Shown here in pieces: positions 31,948 through 40,273 of a stretch of 40,857 nucleotides of DNA. A model generated the notes under the pieces. That model searched no databases. It was not told the DNA's origin and was given only the letters and a program-made list of their open reading frames with translations. This DNA comes from Actinomycetes bacterium. Its GTDB lineage: Bacteria; Actinomycetota; Actinomycetes; S36-B12. Positions within the stretch are counted from its first letter, which is position 1; every line of letters starts with the position of its first letter. The position numbers and the translations under genes were made by a program. Location of the stretch: assembly GCA_024641635.1 (NCBI GenBank), contig JAHECS010000008.1, forward strand, positions 32,231 through 73,087, given 5' to 3'.

Positions 31948-34692
31948 TCAGCCGGTGTTGCGCAGTCCGGTGGCGATTCCGTTCACCGTGACGGACAGGG
32001 CCCTGGCCAGTGACTCGTCAGGCTCGCCCTGGCCGGCTCGTGCTCGGCGGAGGCGCTCGAGGAGCGAGACCTGCAGCACGTGCAGCGGCAGCAGGTAGGC
32101 GTCCCGGACCTCGAGGGTTCGCGCGAGGGAGGGGTTGTCGCCCACGAGGCGGTGCTGCCGGGTGACCGCCAATACCTCGCGCACCGTGCGCGCGTGCTCC
32201 TCGCGGATGTCGTCGAGGAACCTGTGCAAGCGCGAGGGGACGAGAGTCTGGACGTACAGGCCCGCCATGTCGAGGTCGGTCTTGGCAAGTGTCATCTCGA
32301 CGTTGGAGATGAAGTTGCGGAAGAAGTGCCAGTCGTCGTACATGTCCTGAAGGTCCTGCCCGTGTCCGGCCTCCCGTGCCGCAGACAGGGCGGTCCCCAC
32401 GCCGAACCAGCCGGGCAGCACCTGACGCGACTGCGTCCAGCCGAAGACCCATGGGATGGCGCGCAGGCCGGAGATGCCCGCGGTTGTGTCGGGCCGGCGT
32501 GACGGGCGTGACCCCAGGTGCATCGCGCCGAACTCGTCGACGGGCGTGGACAGGGCGAAGTAGTCGGGCAGGTCAGGGTCGTCGACGAGGGCCCGGTAAC
32601 GGGCCTGGGCTGCCCGTGACGCGATCTCCATGACGTCGTCCCACGTCGCGAGCTGGGCCGGGTCGTTGCGCGGCGTCTTGTGCAGCAGCGACGCGTCGAC
32701 CACGGCCGCCACCATCTGCTCGAGGTTGTCCCGGGCGAGAGTGGGCAGGAGGTACTTGTCGGAGATCACCTCGCCCTGCTCGGTGACCTTGATCTCCCCG
32801 CTGAGAACGCCCCACGGCTGCGCGAGTATCGCGTCGTAGGTGGGGCCGCCGCCGCGCCCGACGGTGCCGCCACGGCCGTGGAAGAGTCGCAGGCGCACGC
32901 CGTACCGCGACGCGACGTCGCGGAGGCGACGCTGCGCCAGGTGGATCTCCCACTGGGACGTGGTGATGCCGGCGTCCTTGTTGGAGTCGGAGTACCCGAG
33001 CATCACTTCCTGAACGTCGCCGCGCGAGGCCACGAGTGCGCGATACATGGGCACCGACAGGAGGTCCTCGAGGATGCGACCCGCCGCGCGGAGCTCGTCG
33101 ACGGTTTCGAGCAGGGGGACGAAGCCCACTCGTGCGGTTCCGTTCTCGGTGTCGACAAGGCCGGCCTCGCGTCCCATCACGACGGCCGCGAGCAGGTCGT
33201 CGGCGCCCTGGGTCATGGACACGATGCACGACTCGATCGCTCGCGGGCCATAGCGGTCCAGGGCCTCGCGGACGGCCACGTAGGTCAGCCACGTGCGCAT
33301 GCCGTCATCGTCGAGAGGAGGGGGCGTGGGCGCCAGCGGCCGCATCGACTCGAGCTCGGCGGCCAGGACGGCCAGGCGCTCGGCCTTCGTCAGGTCGGTC
33401 CACGGGCCGGGCGCAGCGGAGAGCCGGTCGACGAGCTGGCCGACGGCGTGCTGGTACTTGCCGGCGTGCTCTCGCACGTCGAGAGTGGCGAGCGGAAGGC
33501 CGATCGCCGACACCAGCCGGATCGCTCGGGCGAGGACTCCGCGCGCGGCGAGCTCACCACCGTCGCTGAGCAGCTCGCGGTGAACGAGCAGGAGGTCGTC
33601 GAGGACGTCGAGGGTGGTCTCGTAGTCGCGGCCGGCCTCGTGCGTGCGACCGGTTCCGAGACGGTCGCGGGTCAGCTCCAGGCGCTTGCGGACGATCGTG
33701 AGCTTGAGCCGGATGGGCTCCTCGGCGTTGATGCGCAGGTACCGCGAATCGAGGTCCGGCAGGCGTTCGAGATCACGCCCGATGGACTCGCGGAGCGCAT
33801 CGCTCGTGCCCGTGATGCGCTCGGAGATGGACAGGTCCTCGATGAGGCGGGTGAGGACGGCAAGCAGGTCGGAGAGCCCGTGCTCACGCTGGAAGCGCAG
33901 CACGTCGAGCGTGATCTCCGGCGTGACGAAGGGGTTCCCGTCGCGGTCGCCGCCGATCCAGGAGCCGAAGCTCAGCGGTCGGGACTCCGGGGGAAGCACC
34001 GCCCCCATGTGATCGAAGGCGTCGCCGAGATCCGACAGCACCGCGCCCAGAGGGCCGCGAGTGAGGTCGTCGACGTAGTACAGGGCGTTGCGTGCCTCGT
34101 CGAGAACATGCGGCTGCTCGAGTCGGATCTCGTCGGTCTGCCACAGCAGGTCGACGATCTCGCCGACGCGACGCCAGCGCGTGTCCTCGTCCAGGTCGGC
34201 GTCGAGCATGACATCCGCCATGCGCCGCAGCTTGGTGAGGACCGAGCGTCGAGCCGCCTCCGTCGGGTGCGCCGTGAAGACGGGGCGCACGGACAGGGCT
34301 CCGGCGAGCGCGCGCACGGCCCCTGGATCGATGCCGGCCTGTGTCACGGCGTCGGCGACCCGTCGCAGCGGGCCGCCCGCGTCGCGTCGTGCCGCCGCGA
34401 CGTCCCGTGATCGCTCCACCTGCTCCGCGACGTTGGCGAGGTCGAAGTAGACGGAGAATGCACGGGCCAGGCGGGTCGCGGTGCCGACGTCGACCGAGGT
34501 GAGCCGAGTCGCTGCGTCGTCCGGGGCCTCACGGACCAGCAGCCGGACCTCCTCGACGAGCTCGAGCAGGTCGGTGCCTTCGTGGCGAACGAGCGCCTCC
34601 CCCAGAAGCACCCCCAGCGCATGGATATCGGACCGCAGCCGCGTGTCGGCGGGGGTGGTCTCGGCGCTGCCGCGTTCGTCCATGGCATTCAT
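31948..34692 (-). CDS. ppc: Phosphoenolpyruvate carboxylase
   Basis: The 914-residue enzyme converts PEP and bicarbonate to oxaloacetate, an anaplerotic step. Landmarks are FTAHPTEAARRSVL with the catalytic His, the glycine-rich LRLFHGRGGTVGRGGGP loop, the AIPWVFGWTQSR segment, and the C-terminal NTG that completes the active site. Length is normal. ATG 34692 and ATG 34683 are both possible. It lies 42 nt after the dehydrogenase and 69 nt before the peroxiredoxin gene, all on the minus strand. Confidence 0.97.
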   Translation of the reverse strand: MNAMDERGSAETTPADTRLRSDIHALGVLLGEALVRHEGTDLLELVEEVRLLVREAPDDAATRLTSVDVGTATRLARAFSVYFDLANVAEQVERSRDVAAARRDAGGPLRRVADAVTQAGIDPGAVRALAGALSVRPVFTAHPTEAARRSVLTKLRRMADVMLDADLDEDTRWRRVGEIVDLLWQTDEIRLEQPHVLDEARNALYYVDDLTRGPLGAVLSDLGDAFDHMGAVLPPESRPLSFGSWIGGDRDGNPFVTPEITLDVLRFQREHGLSDLLAVLTRLIEDLSISERITGTSDALRESIGRDLERLPDLDSRYLRINAEEPIRLKLTIVRKRLELTRDRLGTGRTHEAGRDYETTLDVLDDLLLVHRELLSDGGELAARGVLARAIRLVSAIGLPLATLDVREHAGKYQHAVGQLVDRLSAAPGPWTDLTKAERLAVLAAELESMRPLAPTPPPLDDDGMRTWLTYVAVREALDRYGPRAIESCIVSMTQGADDLLAAVVMGREAGLVDTENGTARVGFVPLLETVDELRAAGRILEDLLSVPMYRALVASRGDVQEVMLGYSDSNKDAGITTSQWEIHLAQRRLRDVASRYGVRLRLFHGRGGTVGRGGGPTYDAILAQPWGVLSGEIKVTEQGEVISDKYLLPTLARDNLEQMVAAVVDASLLHKTPRNDPAQLATWDDVMEIASRAAQARYRALVDDPDLPDYFALSTPVDEFGAMHLGSRPSRRPDTTAGISGLRAIPWVFGWTQSRQVLPGWFGVGTALSAAREAGHGQDLQDMYDDWHFFRNFISNVEMTLAKTDLDMAGLYVQTLVPSRLHRFLDDIREEHARTVREVLAVTRQHRLVGDNPSLARTLEVRDAYLLPLHVLQVSLLERLRRARAGQGEPDESLARALSVTVNGIATGLRNTG

Positions 34693-34734
34693 CCAAGCGT
34701 GGTGCGGTCGATTCGGCCAAAACGCCGGGACGCG

Positions 34735-35751
34735 CTACTCGCTGACGTGCACCATCACCTTCATGGCCGCGGGGTTGTCCAGATGGTGCGTGAGTGCCTG
34801 CTCGACCTCGTCCAGGCTGAACACCTTGCTCACCAGCTCATCCAGATTGATGGCGCCTCCGGCGGCCAGGGCGATCGCGGTCGGGTACGTGTTGGCATAC
34901 CGGAACGTCCCGGTCACCCAGAGCTCCCGACCCTGGATGACGTCCACCGGAAGCGGGACCTTGCCGTGTGCGGCCATGCCGACGAGTACGACGGTGCCGG
35001 CCCGTTTGACCGCCCGGATGCCCGCGTCGATGGCGGCAGGACTGCCGCTGCACTCGAGGAGCACGTCGGCTGTGGGGGCGTCGTCGAAGGCGGCCGTGCG
35101 GCTGTCGATCGTCTCGAAGCCGAGGTCGCCGGCCTTGGCCAGCCGATGGGGGTTGATGTCGGCGAGCACGACTCGGCTCGCCCCGGAGGCGCGGGCGACG
35201 AGCGCGGCCATCACTCCGACTGGGCCGGCGCCCGTGACCAGGACCGTGGTGCCGAGCCCGACCTTGGCCTTGGCGCAGGCCCACACGCCGACGGACAGCG
35301 GTTCGAGGAGGGCCGCCGCATCGTCCGAGATCGAATCCGGCACCGGATGGGCGAAGTCCTCGTGGATCGTGACGTGTTCTGTGAACGTCCCGTCGACGGG
35401 AGGTGTGGCGAAGAACGAGACGTCGGGGCACAGGTTGTACCGGCCGACCCGGCACTCAGCGCACGAGCCGCACGGCACTCCGGGCTCGAGGGCCACCCTC
35501 GTGCCGACGTCGTGGCGTCGAGCATCGACCCCCCGGTCGACGATCACTCCCGACGACTCGTGGCCGAGGACGAGCGGCGCCTCGACCACGAAGGACCCGA
35601 TCCGCCCCTCCTGGAAGTAGTGGATGTCGGACCCGCACACCCCGACGGATCGGATGGCGACGAGCACGTCCCTCGGCCCGGGAACGGGCATGGCTCGTTC
35701 CTCGGTGCGGATCTGGAGGTCCGTGCTCAGCACGCTGGCTCGGTTCGGCAT
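34735..35751 (-). CDS. Zinc-dependent sorbitol/L-iditol 2-dehydrogenase-like enzyme
   Basis: The 338-residue medium-chain dehydrogenase has catalytic-zinc ligands at Cys39 (VCGSD) and His64-Glu65 (LGHESSG), a structural zinc loop at Cys94, 97, 100 and 108, LLEPLSVG near 150, and the nucleotide motif VTGAGPVGVM. The HYFQEGRIGSFVVEAPLVLGHE pattern resembles sorbitol, xylitol and related polyol dehydrogenases, oxidising a secondary hydroxyl with NAD. The exact polyol is unknown. ATG 35751 has only a weak GAGAGAG ribosome site. It is upstream of ppc on the same strand. Confidence 0.88.
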   Translation of the reverse strand: MPNRASVLSTDLQIRTEERAMPVPGPRDVLVAIRSVGVCGSDIHYFQEGRIGSFVVEAPLVLGHESSGVIVDRGVDARRHDVGTRVALEPGVPCGSCAECRVGRYNLCPDVSFFATPPVDGTFTEHVTIHEDFAHPVPDSISDDAAALLEPLSVGVWACAKAKVGLGTTVLVTGAGPVGVMAALVARASGASRVVLADINPHRLAKAGDLGFETIDSRTAAFDDAPTADVLLECSGSPAAIDAGIRAVKRAGTVVLVGMAAHGKVPLPVDVIQGRELWVTGTFRYANTYPTAIALAAGGAINLDELVSKVFSLDEVEQALTHHLDNPAAMKVMVHVSE

Positions 35752-35917
35752 GAGCGGCTCTCTCGTCGTCGTTGCGGGCTTCGAACGTACTGCCGAAGGC
35801 GGTCGAGTGCGTCCGCGTTGCCCGGATGGCCGCGCAGTCAGCGTTCGCCATCGAGTCGATGGTGGCGTCCGTCCGGACCCTGAAGCAGGCAGGATCCACG
35901 CCGTCGATGGGAAACGG

Positions 35918-35966
35918 CGAGACTCCCCGCAGAGGCGGCCCTAGGCCCTCCCTGCGGGGAGTCTCG
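35918..35966 (-). terminator. Terminator after tRNA-Ser(CGA)
   Basis: A 15-bp stem (35918-35932 with 35952-35966; core GACTCCCCGCAG/CTGCGGGGAGTC) encloses a 19-nt loop. It lies 34 bp downstream of the tRNA on the minus strand, followed by GCCGTTTCCC. The 249-bp gap 35752-36000 contains this structure and no supported gene. Confidence 0.8.
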
Positions 35967-36000
35967 TGAACCCGATCCCCCCGGTTTCGCGGGGAGCTCG

Positions 36001-36090
36001 TGGCGGTGGCGGTGGGATTTGAACCCACGGTGAGGTTGCCCCCACACGCGCTTTCGAGGCGCGCTCCTTTGGCCGCTCGGACACGCCACC
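36001..36090 (-). tRNA. tRNA-Ser (anticodon CGA)
   Basis: Reading the minus strand, acceptor GGTGGCG (36090-36084) pairs with CGCCACC (36011-36005), followed by discriminator G and encoded CCA (36003-36001). The CGCGC/GCGCG anticodon stem encloses CTCGAAA, giving CGA, which reads UCG. A long variable arm marks a serine tRNA. A T-loop GGTTCAAATCC is present. Confidence 0.96.
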
Positions 36091-36128
36091 GCCGAGAAGG
36101 GTACAAGCCCGACGGTCGTCCCGGCACG

Positions 36129-37298
36129 TCACCCTCGGGCGTAGGAGCGGACCCGGAAGGCGGGGGCGAGGAAGAAGACGGCGAGCAGGATGGGTGCGAG
36201 GAGCGCGAAGGCCCAGCGCAGGGAGGTCGCGTCGGCGACGAGTCCGATCAGGGGGGCGCCGAGCACGAAGCCCACGTAGTTGAAGACGTTGACCCGGGCG
36301 ATGGCGATGCCGCTGCCGAGCCGATCGTGCTGCGCTGCTGCGGTGAAGGCAAGCGGGATCACCGGCGCCGCCCCGGCACCGAGCAGGGCGAAGGCGGCCA
36401 GTCCCCACGCGGGGGACGGAGCCAGCGCGATGGCGACGGCCGCGACGATGGCCACCAGCGACCCGACGCGCACCAGCCGGACGGGGCCACGCGCCATCAC
36501 CCCGCGGTCGACGAAGATCCTGGCAATCAGGGTGGTGAGTGCGTAGCAGGCGTAGGCCAGGGCTGCGATCGCCTCCGACGAGTCCAGAGCCTTTGTGAGG
36601 TACACCGCGCTCCAGTTCGAGGCTGCGGAGTCGGCGATGTAGACGCATGTGAGCGCGATGCCGATGACGATGATGGGCCGCCAGGGAACCGTGGCCCTCG
36701 AGACGCCGCTGCCGTCTCCTCCGGGGAGGTGCTGGGCCTTGCTGCCGCTGATGAGGTGGGGCCCGGCCACGAGCTGCGCCGGGATGATGACGACTGCCAG
36801 GAGCGTGAAGAAGAGGCCGAGCGAGATCGACGTGCCTGCCGCCACCGCCGCGAGTGCCGCTCCGAGGATCCCGGCCAGGCTGAACACGGCGAAGAACGAG
36901 CCCATGAGGCTGCGCCCGTAGGAGACCTCCACCGCGGACGCGTGGGCCGTCATGGCGGCGTCCACGGCACCGAGCGCGAACCCGATGAGGATCAGGGATG
37001 CGACGAGCGCGGGCAGGGAATCGCTGAAGCCCACCGCGACAAGCGCGAGTGGGGTGAGTGGCCCCACGACGCGGAGGACCCGGCCACTGCCGAGTCGAGC
37101 GAGCGCCGAGCCGGCGGCGACACTGCCGACCCCGGCCACGACGGGTACGAGGCCGAGCAGCAGGGCCAGCGCGCCGTCGTCGAGCGCGAACCGTGTCTGG
37201 ATGGTGGGGATGCGAGTGACGAGGGCGGCGAAGCACAACCCCTGGGCGACGTACGCGACTGCTCCGGCCCGCCTGGCCCGGGGGTTGGGGTCGATCAC
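36129..37298 (-). CDS. MFS transporter
   Basis: The 389-residue protein has about 12 hydrophobic segments (YVAQGLCFAALVTRIPTIQ opening, a central cytoplasmic loop, and a second half starting PWRPIIVIGIALTCVYIADS). The pattern is like YbjJ/FucP-related actinobacterial MFS proteins. Substrate unknown. GTG 37298 is the only visible start and has no clear ribosome site. The stop lies 39 bp before tRNA-Ser(CGA) on the same strand. Gap 37299-37378 shows nothing further. Confidence 0.87.
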   Translation of the reverse strand: MIDPNPRARRAGAVAYVAQGLCFAALVTRIPTIQTRFALDDGALALLLGLVPVVAGVGSVAAGSALARLGSGRVLRVVGPLTPLALVAVGFSDSLPALVASLILIGFALGAVDAAMTAHASAVEVSYGRSLMGSFFAVFSLAGILGAALAAVAAGTSISLGLFFTLLAVVIIPAQLVAGPHLISGSKAQHLPGGDGSGVSRATVPWRPIIVIGIALTCVYIADSAASNWSAVYLTKALDSSEAIAALAYACYALTTLIARIFVDRGVMARGPVRLVRVGSLVAIVAAVAIALAPSPAWGLAAFALLGAGAAPVIPLAFTAAAQHDRLGSGIAIARVNVFNYVGFVLGAPLIGLVADATSLRWAFALLAPILLAVFFLAPAFRVRSYARG

Positions 37299-37378
37299 GG
37301 GCCGACTATGGCACTACGACCTCGATCCCGGGGCCGAAGCGGACCGCCGCCATCTCGTCGGCGATCTCACTCCCGCCG

Positions 37379-37882
37379 TCAGGCGTCGGAAGCCCTGCCC
37401 CGGTTCATCAGGAACGCCAGCAGGTGGACCCCCAGTCCGATGGCCCACGGCACGGTCACCCACAAGGCGTAGTCGATGGTGCCGCTGACCAGGACGTTCT
37501 GGATCCACAGGAACGCGTTCACCAGGAGGAAGACGACCGCGTGCACGGCAAGGTCAGCTCCTGGGGACTCCTCGACGGTGATCCCGCGGGTCGCACGGAA
37601 GGCGATCACGGCCGCCACGATGCACACGACTCCCGCGACGAGAAGTCCCCAGCCCCAGAGCGGGTCGATCTCGCTCACCTGCCAGGACATCTCCCCGCCG
37701 ATCCCGATCCATTGGCTCTCGCCGCCAACCAGGATGAACGTTCCGACGAACGCCGAGATACCACCGACGATCGCGAGCACCCACCGGCTGACGAGCAGGG
37801 ACACCGCCAGGCCCGGACGGGACGCCGACTGGGTCGTCGGCGGCTTCGGATGGGTTACGGGTGGGTACTGGATGGTTGACAT
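37379..37882 (-). CDS. 2TM-domain membrane protein
   Basis: The 167-residue protein has four hydrophobic segments. The last two (AVHAVVFLLVNAFLWIQNVL and WVTVPWAIGLGVHLLAFLM) match the 2TM domain, a short region found in small membrane proteins and sensor proteins. The first half contains a VGGISAFVGTFILVGG helix and a second helix near residue 75. Function unknown. ATG 37882 follows GGAGGTGGG with good spacing, so the long upstream frame over the tRNA is rejected. Confidence 0.85.
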   Translation of the reverse strand: MSTIQYPPVTHPKPPTTQSASRPGLAVSLLVSRWVLAIVGGISAFVGTFILVGGESQWIGIGGEMSWQVSEIDPLWGWGLLVAGVVCIVAAVIAFRATRGITVEESPGADLAVHAVVFLLVNAFLWIQNVLVSGTIDYALWVTVPWAIGLGVHLLAFLMNRGRASDA

Positions 37883-37960
37883 GACCCACCTCCTCACTCC
37901 CCTCTTCAAGGGCACGCTCCTGACCCCGCAGCGGGTAGGTGCGAAGGTCCCGGACGTGCG

Positions 37961-37994
37961 AGGGCCCGCTCGGCGTGGTCGCCGGGCGGGCCCT
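37961..37994 (-). terminator. Terminator after tRNA-Ser(GGA)
   Basis: AGGGCCCGC (37961-37969) pairs with GCGGGCCCT (37986-37994), and an inner CGGCG/CGCCG stem with TGGT loop sits inside. It begins 7 nt downstream of the tRNA on the minus strand. Confidence 0.82.
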
Positions 37995-38000
37995 GAAGCG

Positions 38001-38085
38001 CGGAGGATAGGGGATTTGAACCCCTGAGGGATTGCTCCCAACACGCTTTCCAAGCGTGCGCCCTAGGCCACTAGGCGAATCCTCC
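38001..38085 (-). tRNA. tRNA-Ser (anticodon GGA)
   Basis: Reading the minus strand, acceptor GGAGGAT (38085-38079) pairs with ATCCTCC (38008-38002), then discriminator G at 38001. No CCA is encoded. The CACGC/GCGTG stem encloses TTGGAAA, giving GGA, which reads UCC/UCU. It has a long variable arm. Confidence 0.96.
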
Positions 38086-38094
38086 GCGGAGGAG

Positions 38095-38100
38095 GCTATA
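38095..38100 (-). promoter_or_regulatory. Putative -10 element for tRNA-Ser(GGA)
   Basis: TATAGC on the minus strand lies 9 bp upstream of the tRNA 5' end. The -35 is not clear. Confidence 0.4.
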
Positions 38101-38156
38101 CGCACGCCGCGGGCGGAGGGCAGGCCGCCCCGCGAGTGGCCTCCGTCGCGACCGCG

Positions 38157-38162
38157 TATTCT
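38157..38162 (+). promoter_or_regulatory. Putative -10 element for the SRP RNA
   Basis: TATTCT lies 6 bp upstream of the predicted SRP RNA 5' end (38169), the expected spacing. The -35 is weak. Confidence 0.45.
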
Positions 38163-38168
38163 TGTGCC

Positions 38169-38255
38169 GACCCCTCGTGCGGCGTCATCGCGTGAACCTC
38201 CCCAGGGCCGGAAGGCAGCAAGGATAAGCGCGCTCTGGCGGGTGTGCGGGGGGTC
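38169..38255 (+). ncRNA. ffs: Signal recognition particle RNA, small (4.5S) type
   Basis: The conserved core GTGAACCTCCCCAGGGCCGGA then AGGCAGCAAGGATAA, with the matching 3' strand GGGTGTGCGGGGGG, is the small bacterial SRP RNA. GACCCC at the 5' end pairs with GGGGTC at the 3' end. CCCTTCTT after 38255 may end transcription. It lies just upstream of dnaX, a conserved order in many bacteria. Confidence 0.95.
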
Positions 38256-38322
38256 CCTTCTTGGCCGGCCGGGTTGGCGGAGCGCCCCGACGACCGTCCG
38301 GCCGCGGCATTAGGGTGCAGAC

Positions 38323-40257
38323 GTGTCCATGGCCCTGTATCGCACCTACCGACCGGCGCGCCTCGACGACGTCGTCGGGCAGGACCATGTCATCGGCCCA
38401 CTGCGACGGGCCCTGGAGAACGACCGCGTGCACCACGCCTACCTCTTCTCCGGCCCCCGTGGCTGCGGCAAGACGTCGACCGCCCGCATCCTGGCTCGGT
38501 CACTGAACTGCGAGAAGGGGCCGACCCCTGATCCGTGCGGCGAGTGCCAGAGCTGCACGGATCTCGCACCGAACGGCCCGGGATCGCTGGACGTGATCGA
38601 GCTCGACGCGGCCAGCCATGGCGGCGTCGACGACACGCGTGAGCTTCGCGAGCGGGCCATGTTCGCGCCTGCCTCGTCGCGCTACAAGGTCTACATCATC
38701 GACGAGGCGCACATGGTCACCACCCAGGGCTTCAACGCCCTGCTCAAGCTCGTCGAGGAGCCTCCCCCGCACGTGCGCTTCATCTTCGCCACGACGGAGG
38801 CGGAGAAGGTCCTGCCGACCATCAGGTCGCGCACGCACAACTACACGTTCCGGCTCGTGCCGGCGAAGACCCTGCAGCAGCACCTTGCCTACGTGTGCGA
38901 GCAGGAGGGCGTCGCAGCGGAGCCGGCCGCGCTCGCGCTGGTTGCCCGGGCCGGTGCGGGCAGCGTCCGGGACAGCCTGTCGGTCCTCGGTCAGGTCATC
39001 TCCGGCTCCGGTCCGGAGGGCGTCACCTACGCGGAGGCGGTGGCGCAGCTGGGCATGACCGACGCGACTCTGCTCGATGCCGCGGTCGACGCGCTCGCGG
39101 ACCACAACGGGGCGGGGCTGTTCACGGTGATCGACCATGTGATCGAGGCCGGGCATGACCCGCGGCGGTTCGTGACGGACCTGCTGGAGAGGATCCGCGA
39201 CCTCATCGTCCTCCACAACGTCCCCGACGCCGCCGACCTCGGGCTCATCGACGCCCCGGAGGATCAGGTCGCCCGCGAGATCGAGCAGTCCCAGCGATTC
39301 GGGCTCGCCGAGCTCACCCGTGACGCCGAGGTGGCCAGCGGCGCGCTCAGCGAGCTGCGCGGGGCGACGGCGCCCCGCCTGCACCTGGAGCTCATGGCGG
39401 CTCGACTCCTGCTCCCGGCGTCCGACACGGACGAGGCAGCCACGCGCGCCCGGCTGGACCAGCTCGAGCGGCGTATGGCGGCCGCTCCCGTGCACGTGGC
39501 TCCCGTCTCGAGCCCTCCGCCGGCGCCTTCGGCTCCTCCGGTCAAGCCCGCGGCCCCGGCCATGCCCGATCCGCCGGCTCCGTCCGCGACGGCGACTCCC
39601 GCGGAGGAACCGCAGCCCGAGCAGGCACCCGCGCCCGTCCCGCCTCCGCGGCGGCTCTCGGAGGTGGCCCCGTCCACCGCGACCGAGGCGCCGACCGGCA
39701 CGATCCGGCCGAAGCCTCCCGTTCGACCCAGGGAGCGCGTCGAGTCTCCGCCAGCGGTCGCGGCGCCGGCCATGCCCGATCCGCCGCCCGCCAACGATGC
39801 CGCCGCAGCCGAGACCTCGGTGGGCCTCGACCAGTTCGTGTCGATGTGGGCCGCCGTGCTGGAGGCGGTCAAGGCCTACTCCCGCGTCGCATGGACCCTG
39901 TTCAGCACCTCGGCCCCGATCTCGATCAGCAACGGGGAGCTCGCCGTGGCACTCGCCGACGTCGGATCGGTCAAGGGCGTGAAGGCCAGCGGCCACGACG
40001 AGCGACTGCGCCAGGCCATCCTCGACGTCATGCGCGTCGACGTCCGCATCGACGTCGTCCTCGCTCCCGATCGAGCGGCGACGCCGGTCGTGGCAGCAGG
40101 CGGCGGTCCAGCGGGGGAGGCCGCTACGCAGTCCGCTCCGGCCAGCGCTGGCCCGGACGACCCCAGCCTCGACGATCCCGACGTCGACGACTCGACCGGC
40201 GTGGACCTCGCCCTGCGCGCGCTCGGCGCGACGCAGATCGGCGAGATCGAGCACTGA
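38323..40257 (+). CDS. dnaX: DNA polymerase III subunit gamma/tau
   Basis: The 644-residue clamp-loader ATPase has [17 protein letters not shown] at its start, Walker [11 protein letters not shown], a zinc module (Cys in CEKG...CGECQSC), DEAH Walker [20 protein letters not shown] and RDSLSVLGQ sensor motifs. The C-terminal third is a long Pro/Ala-rich linker (about residues 385-505), then a tau-type domain ([21 protein letters not shown]) that contacts the polymerase. A slippery A-run for the gamma form is not seen. GTG 38323 or ATG 38329 may start it. It is followed by recR after 16 nt. Confidence 0.96.
   Translation: MSMALYRTYRPARLDDVVGQDHVIGPLRRALENDRVHHAYLFSGPRGCGKTSTARILARSLNCEKGPTPDPCGECQSCTDLAPNGPGSLDVIELDAASHGGVDDTRELRERAMFAPASSRYKVYIIDEAHMVTTQGFNALLKLVEEPPPHVRFIFATTEAEKVLPTIRSRTHNYTFRLVPAKTLQQHLAYVCEQEGVAAEPAALALVARAGAGSVRDSLSVLGQVISGSGPEGVTYAEAVAQLGMTDATLLDAAVDALADHNGAGLFTVIDHVIEAGHDPRRFVTDLLERIRDLIVLHNVPDAADLGLIDAPEDQVAREIEQSQRFGLAELTRDAEVASGALSELRGATAPRLHLELMAARLLLPASDTDEAATRARLDQLERRMAAAPVHVAPVSSPPPAPSAPPVKPAAPAMPDPPAPSATATPAEEPQPEQAPAPVPPPRRLSEVAPSTATEAPTGTIRPKPPVRPRERVESPPAVAAPAMPDPPPANDAAAAETSVGLDQFVSMWAAVLEAVKAYSRVAWTLFSTSAPISISNGELAVALADVGSVKGVKASGHDERLRQAILDVMRVDVRIDVVLAPDRAATPVVAAGGGPAGEAATQSAPASAGPDDPSLDDPDVDDSTGVDLALRALGATQIGEIEH
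39551..39786 (+). repeat. 26-bp direct repeat inside the dnaX linker
   Basis: 39551-39576 and 39761-39786 differ at one base. They are 210 bp (70 codons) apart and in the same frame, both encoding PAMPDPP. Recombination between them would delete part of the linker without shifting frame. Confidence 0.85.
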
Positions 40258-40273
40258 GGGACAGGGAAGCCAT

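Noticed and set aside
32680-34410. 576-codon plus-strand open frame opposite ppc
   Set aside because: It is a shadow of the PEP carboxylase gene in GC-rich DNA. ppc has all family motifs and no protein family is visible on the other strand.
35752-35990. Small open frame of about 65 codons upstream of the polyol dehydrogenase
   Set aside because: It has no ribosome site or recognisable motif and overlaps the terminator hairpin of tRNA-Ser(CGA).
36000-37472. 490-codon plus-strand open frame across tRNA-Ser(CGA) and the MFS gene
   Set aside because: It runs through a tRNA and is antisense to a well-supported transporter.
38323-40257. Programmed frameshift for a short DnaX gamma form
   Set aside because: No A-rich slippery heptamer is present in the coding sequence, and the frame is intact to a full tau-type C-terminus.
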